From: Capniomyces stellatus
Lineage: Eukaryota; Kickxellomycota; Harpellomycetes; Harpellales; Legeriomycetaceae
DNA: 64,000 bases
Direction of reading: 5' to 3'
Assembly (NCBI GenBank): GCA_001661515.1
Contig: LUVW01000007.1
Span: 392,478-456,477 of the forward strand
Positions 60,281 through 64,000 of this stretch are shown piece after piece. Below the pieces are notes generated by a model. It had not been told where the DNA came from, did not search any database, and worked only from the letters and a program-made list of their open reading frames with translations. Position numbers and translations under genes: made by a program. Each line of letters opens with the position of its first letter. Position 1 is the first letter of the stretch.

Positions 60281-61916
60281 ATGAACTATAGGGCAGCAGC
60301 TTCCCGTCAACTTCAAAGGGAAGAGCCAAAGTATGCAAATACTGAAGGCGTCAAGTTCGCCGAAGATCCAATGAGCAAAAAAGAAAGTAATCTGAATCCA
60401 TCAACTACCAGAACGGATAAGAAGGGTTTGGGAGGGGTTGAAACGAATGAAAAGCAGGGGTCAAGGCCAAAGGTTTTGAGCCAGCAAGAAGGTGGCAAAA
60501 TGAGCAACGACAGTATTGTAAATGTAAAAAAGGCCAAGGATGTAGAAGGTGGCAGCAGTAGAGGCAGCAGTAGTAGAGGTAGCAGCAAATCGCCTATTGA
60601 AGACGAGTCGGATAGAAATGATAACAGTTGGGTGTCTGTTTCTAGAGATAGAAAAAAGGCAAGCTCGAGAAATGCACCACTTGACAATAGAGGCAGGAGA
60701 ATTGAAGAGACAGAAAAAAGGAACAAACCCACCACAACAACGTCAACGTCTGCACAGCCCCCTGTACCAGGCTTGACATCAAAGCCCGGAAAACCAGACA
60801 CAAGCATGCCTCGACTTGATAATTACATAGCAAACGTTGAGTTTGACGTTGGCGACGATGTTTGGATCAGATTTGCAGACAGCCGAGAAGTGACGGGCAC
60901 TGTGTTTGCCTACGACGTAACAAGTGGTATTCTAGTGCTTATGGATTACGTGCATATTAAATCTCTATCGGAGCTAAACGGAGCCCCGGCAAAGCCAGGA
61001 AATCTGAGCGCAGCAGCCAGCGTTCTAAGCCCAACAATAGATTCTACTTCGAAAACAGCCAATGTGCGATTGGTTTTTGTAAACCAAATAGAAGACATCA
61101 AGTTGATAACCCCAAACACATCAAATCCCAGCACTAGCAACACTCCGGCTAACAAAAATAACGACACGAGCAACAAATGGTCCGATATCACTCCCTCCGC
61201 TCAAGGCTCACTAGGTCTTAATTTGCCTAAAGTCACTCGCCTTCCCATTGATAGGCTAAAACTGGCTCATCAGAAGGCTCTTGACGAAGCTAGCGCCTTG
61301 AATTTGAGAATTGGTGTCGGTGTTACCAAACATGCTCAAGCTATTTTCGATAGCCTAAACAAAACGTAAGTTATATCCACAAGTCACCATTTAAAATCTT
61401 GACAGCTTTACCGAATATCCAACCTCCTTACTTACTCGGCCTCACAAAAGTTGCTATATGGCTAATATTACTTACCAAATGCTACTTCACTTGACTCTAA
61501 CTTTTTTTTTCTCTGTCTACTTCCTTTCTTTTCCCCCCTTTTCTTGTTGTTTTATCTTTAGATTGCCATGCAGATGGGTTGGCGACAAGATTGTTGTTTT
61601 GGACGAAGTTCTGATTGATCCTCCTTATGAGATTGAAAGCTGCCGGGCTTTGTCGGCTGCCACGGCTTCGCTCAATCGTGTTAAAAAAGTTGTAAGTTTT
61701 GCGTTTAGTACCTCTCTTATTAACTCTCCCTAATTACCAATGCTAAAGTATACCATTGTAGGTATTCGTCTGGCTTATTATTAATCTCTTTTTTTTGAAT
61801 GATGTTGTCACTGCTACCATTACTCTTTTTTGTCATTCAAGTCTCTCTAATTTTTTTTTCTTATTTTCTAAATTTTTTGATAGTTGCAAGGTGAAAAATT
61901 AAAGTTGGCGTCTTAG
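60281..61916 (+). CDS. LSM12: LSM12 homologue with long disordered N terminus
   Basis: A 415-aa product comes from three exons: 60281-61365, 61562-61691, 61884-61916. LSM12 joins an Lsm fold to an anticodon-binding-like (AD) domain; in animals it works with ataxin-2 in translation control and RNA granules. Residues 1-185 are disordered and Lys/Ser/Gly-rich. The Lsm fold (about 187-280) has VEFDVGDDVWIRF and GTVFAYDVTSGILVLMDY. The AD domain follows a Thr/Asn linker: LPIDRLKLAHQKALDEASA, GVGVTKHAQAIFDSL, then VGDKIVVLDEVLIDPPYEIE across the first splice, and RVKKV. Human LSM12 is 195 aa, so the N-terminal extension is the odd part. The last exon codes just ten residues. Confidence 0.93.
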
Positions 61917-63209
61917 ACTCACTTGGGACAATGGGTTTTTTTAGTAAAGTGTTTGTTATTTGCTTGTTTTTTTACTCTTTTTACCAATCGCGTTTTCTCG
62001 GCTACAGATATTTTAATCTTTAAGTTGTGGTGTGGTGACTTTCTTCCATCGCCTTTACTTTTTTTTTCTCTCTCTGTCCTTTCTCTATTTCTTTCTTTAC
62101 TTGCTTGTTTTTTTTATACCAATATATACCTTGGCATCCACTACAATCTTGGTTAACAATCTCAACTCGGTTCAACTTGACCTGGCACAACATTTTTAGT
62201 ATTTATTCTTTCTTTACATATCCATCTTTATATACAAATATATAAAGTCACTTGATTGATTCATGTATTTACTTTCTTCGTTTCTTCATTTACTTTTTAT
62301 CGTTCTTGCTTGATTGCCTCCTTTTGGTAATTTAACTTCACTTTATTTTTCTTCTCGAGCTGATTAAGCTATGATATTCCGGTTTAACGCAATTGTGCTT
62401 TTTACCTTGCTCAAATTGCTGCATATCGACTTTCTTGATCTCGCTGTTGCATTTTTCCACAAATATATCTGCTATCTGCAATCAACACCTGATCGCTGAT
62501 TTGATGTTGTCATTAGCAAAACCTGTTGCAACAGCATTAACTTAAAAACTTCAAATAAAAATCAAACCAAAACCAAATAATTCAATTTCAATAAATAAAA
62601 AAAAAACCAAATAATTCTATATAAAAAATATATATGTGGTATTTTACATATCTGCATTTCAGCTTCTATAGTTCGTGGTTCTTTCTTAATAGATGATGCA
62701 CAAACATATGATAAATACTATTTCGGTTGAGATCTTGGTCTGTTGATATTATTAGCACTTCAGGCTATCAGCAAAGTATCTACTACAGCACCTTTGTTGT
62801 TTCCTCTTACAATTGCCATTATCGATTGCAAGTGTTAATAACTATGGATAAATATGATTTCCTTTTAAATATTTCGTCTAAACAAAACGTTCAAACATTC
62901 CTTTTAATATTCTACATTTGCTTATCCCCATCTCTAGCAAAAGTAAACAATACAACATCAACTATAACCGTTTCAGCAGTTATAATTTATGCCTTCTAGT
63001 TTTTGTTTTTGATTCTTTTCCTCATAGTGCTGTAAATCGGTTCTACTCCGAATTGCCGTTTAACCAAGTATTTAAGGTACGATACCTCGCGCTACTGCAC
63101 TTTTTACATTGTATTCTGATCTTTTTTTTTATGCTCTTTATTTGGCGTGCAAAGAAAATATACTAACTCGGCGAAAATAGCAAGTCAGATAATAAAAATA
63201 AACTATACA
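61917..63209. promoter_or_regulatory. Intergenic between LSM12 and BTB gene
   Basis: 1.3 kb, T-rich on the plus strand. No gene is supported; frames such as 61923-62156 are Phe/Leu-rich translations of T-runs. Confidence 0.6.
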
Positions 63210-64000
63210 ATGGCTGATGATATGGATTTGATTGAAGACAATGCAAAAGAGGAAAACTCTTTAACACAGGCTGCCGAGCTAGACTCGATCAAATTACAAG
63301 TACAGTCCATGCTTGAAAATCTTAGTGTAGGAGATACGAATGGTCCCAGTGATATTGTCGAGTTGATTGTTGGTGGAGTTAGGTTTGTTGCACTCGTATC
63401 CGACTTCAGAAACAAACCTGGCACCATTCTCGGGGACATGTTTTCTGCTTCAAACCACAAACACAACGTCCACAACGATAACAAGGCGATAAAATTGGAT
63501 AGGGACGGTAAACTGTTCAAGTACATTCTCAACTGGTACAAAGATGATTCGGATAGAAATATATCCGAATTTATTCCACCGTTTACGTTTAATATTGTAC
63601 ATCTGATTGGCGAAATGGACTACTTCAATATACCGTTTACCAAAAAACAAACGATTGACCGATTCTATCACACATACTCCAGAAAAAAGGTTCCAGAGGG
63701 ATTTTCTCAATACCTTTTCAATATAATTGACGAGTGTGTACGTAACAACAATACAAGACTGTTGCTTAGGATGCTGGATTTTGATGGCAAGCACGGCTAC
63801 TATGTATTTGGTGATGTTGGATGGAACTCTAGCTCTATACCACAATCACGGTTTCCAGCTATACCCGTGTGCAAGCTACCTGTCCTCACATCCTTGGCAC
63901 GTAATTGGTATGCATTCCCAGGAGAAACAGCCGAGCTGCTGAACTATTCGTTGAATTTTGGAAAAAGAAGTTTTAGAACACACTTTTTATCTTCTTTAGC
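63210..64000 (+). CDS. BTB/T1 (KCTD-like) domain protein, cut by window end
   Basis: The frame is open from ATG 63210 to the last base with no stop (263 codons seen, no intron needed). After an acidic N terminus (MADDMDLIEDNAKEENSL), a tetramerisation-type BTB domain runs from about residue 50 to 150: IVELIVGGVRFVALVSDF, a KAIKLDRDGKLFKYILNWY core and IGEMDYFNIP. This matches the T1 pattern V-x-L-x-VGG, D-R-D-x-x-x-F-x-x-I-L-x-x and a final E-x-x-YF. Such proteins oligomerise and often act as cullin-3 adaptors or scaffolds. The part after about residue 170 is not recognised. It is 3'-truncated by the window, so total length and C-terminal domain are unknown. Confidence 0.85.
   Translation, partial: MADDMDLIEDNAKEENSLTQAAELDSIKLQVQSMLENLSVGDTNGPSDIVELIVGGVRFVALVSDFRNKPGTILGDMFSASNHKHNVHNDNKAIKLDRDGKLFKYILNWYKDDSDRNISEFIPPFTFNIVHLIGEMDYFNIPFTKKQTIDRFYHTYSRKKVPEGFSQYLFNIIDECVRNNNTRLLLRMLDFDGKHGYYVFGDVGWNSSSIPQSRFPAIPVCKLPVLTSLARNWYAFPGETAELLNYSLNFGKRSFRTHFLSSL

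Overview
The window is nuclear DNA from an AT-rich, intron-bearing fungus. About 69 spliceosomal introns can be placed by frame and homology, mostly 40-240 bases long, with GTAAGT-like donors and TAG acceptors. Fungal markers are URC4 (uracil catabolism), RCF2, PUT2 and a RIX1-type rixosome subunit. Several genes are usually kept by early-diverging fungi and animals but missing or divergent in yeasts: Integrator subunit 4 (INTS4), a SUGP1-type G-patch protein, LSM12 with its anticodon-binding-like tail, and a CENP-E-like kinesin. An early-diverging lineage is therefore likely. Zoopagomycota/Kickxellomycotina (for example gut-dwelling Harpellales) is only a guess from AT-richness and gene content. 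No transposon, tRNA, rRNA or CRISPR array was seen.

Layout. 1-3.6 kb: gene-poor, with one 71-codon small ORF carrying an internal repeat. 3.6-6.7 kb (-): PRP40. 7.1-13.3 kb (-): INTS4 in 19 exons, divergent from RIX1 (13.8-17.0 kb, +). 17.2-17.8 kb (-): a 99-aa two-membrane-segment protein, divergent from a Tim44/MBA1-like mitochondrial protein (18.2-19.7 kb, +). 20.7-22.4 kb (+): URC4, convergent with a single-domain rhodanese (-). 24.4-24.9 kb (-): RCF2. 25.9-26.3 kb (-): a small secreted cysteine-rich protein. 27.4-29.7 kb (+): NOC4. 30.5-36.4 kb (+): kinesin-7, convergent with FIP1 (36.7-41.0 kb, -). 42.4-43.4 kb (+): an mL50-like mitoribosomal protein, convergent with PUT2 (43.7-45.8 kb, -). 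46.9-51.5 kb (-): RPC1, the largest subunit of RNA polymerase III. 52.8-55.0 kb (+): mS29/DAP3. 56.2-57.9 kb (+): SUGP1-like. 60.3-61.9 kb (+): LSM12. 63.2 kb to the right edge (+): a BTB/T1 protein cut by the window end.

How the genes relate. Most are housekeeping genes. One set acts on RNA: PRP40 and SUGP1 (splicing), FIP1 (polyadenylation), INTS4 (Integrator cleavage), RIX1 and NOC4 (60S and 40S ribosome assembly), RPC1 (Pol III) and LSM12. A second set is mitochondrial: RCF2, PUT2, mS29, mL50-like and the Tim44-like protein. No operon-like or biosynthetic cluster is apparent.

The most interesting signals are the INTS4 gene itself and its four introns with non-canonical GC donors, three of them consecutive. 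FIP1 has another. Other points are the very long Met/Gly/Asn-rich FIP1, a SUGP1 with an RS domain but no visible SURP domain, a possible chitin-binding secreted peptide, and the small ORF near 2.2 kb. Exon coordinates were read by eye from frame, splice consensus and remembered family features; no alignment was run.
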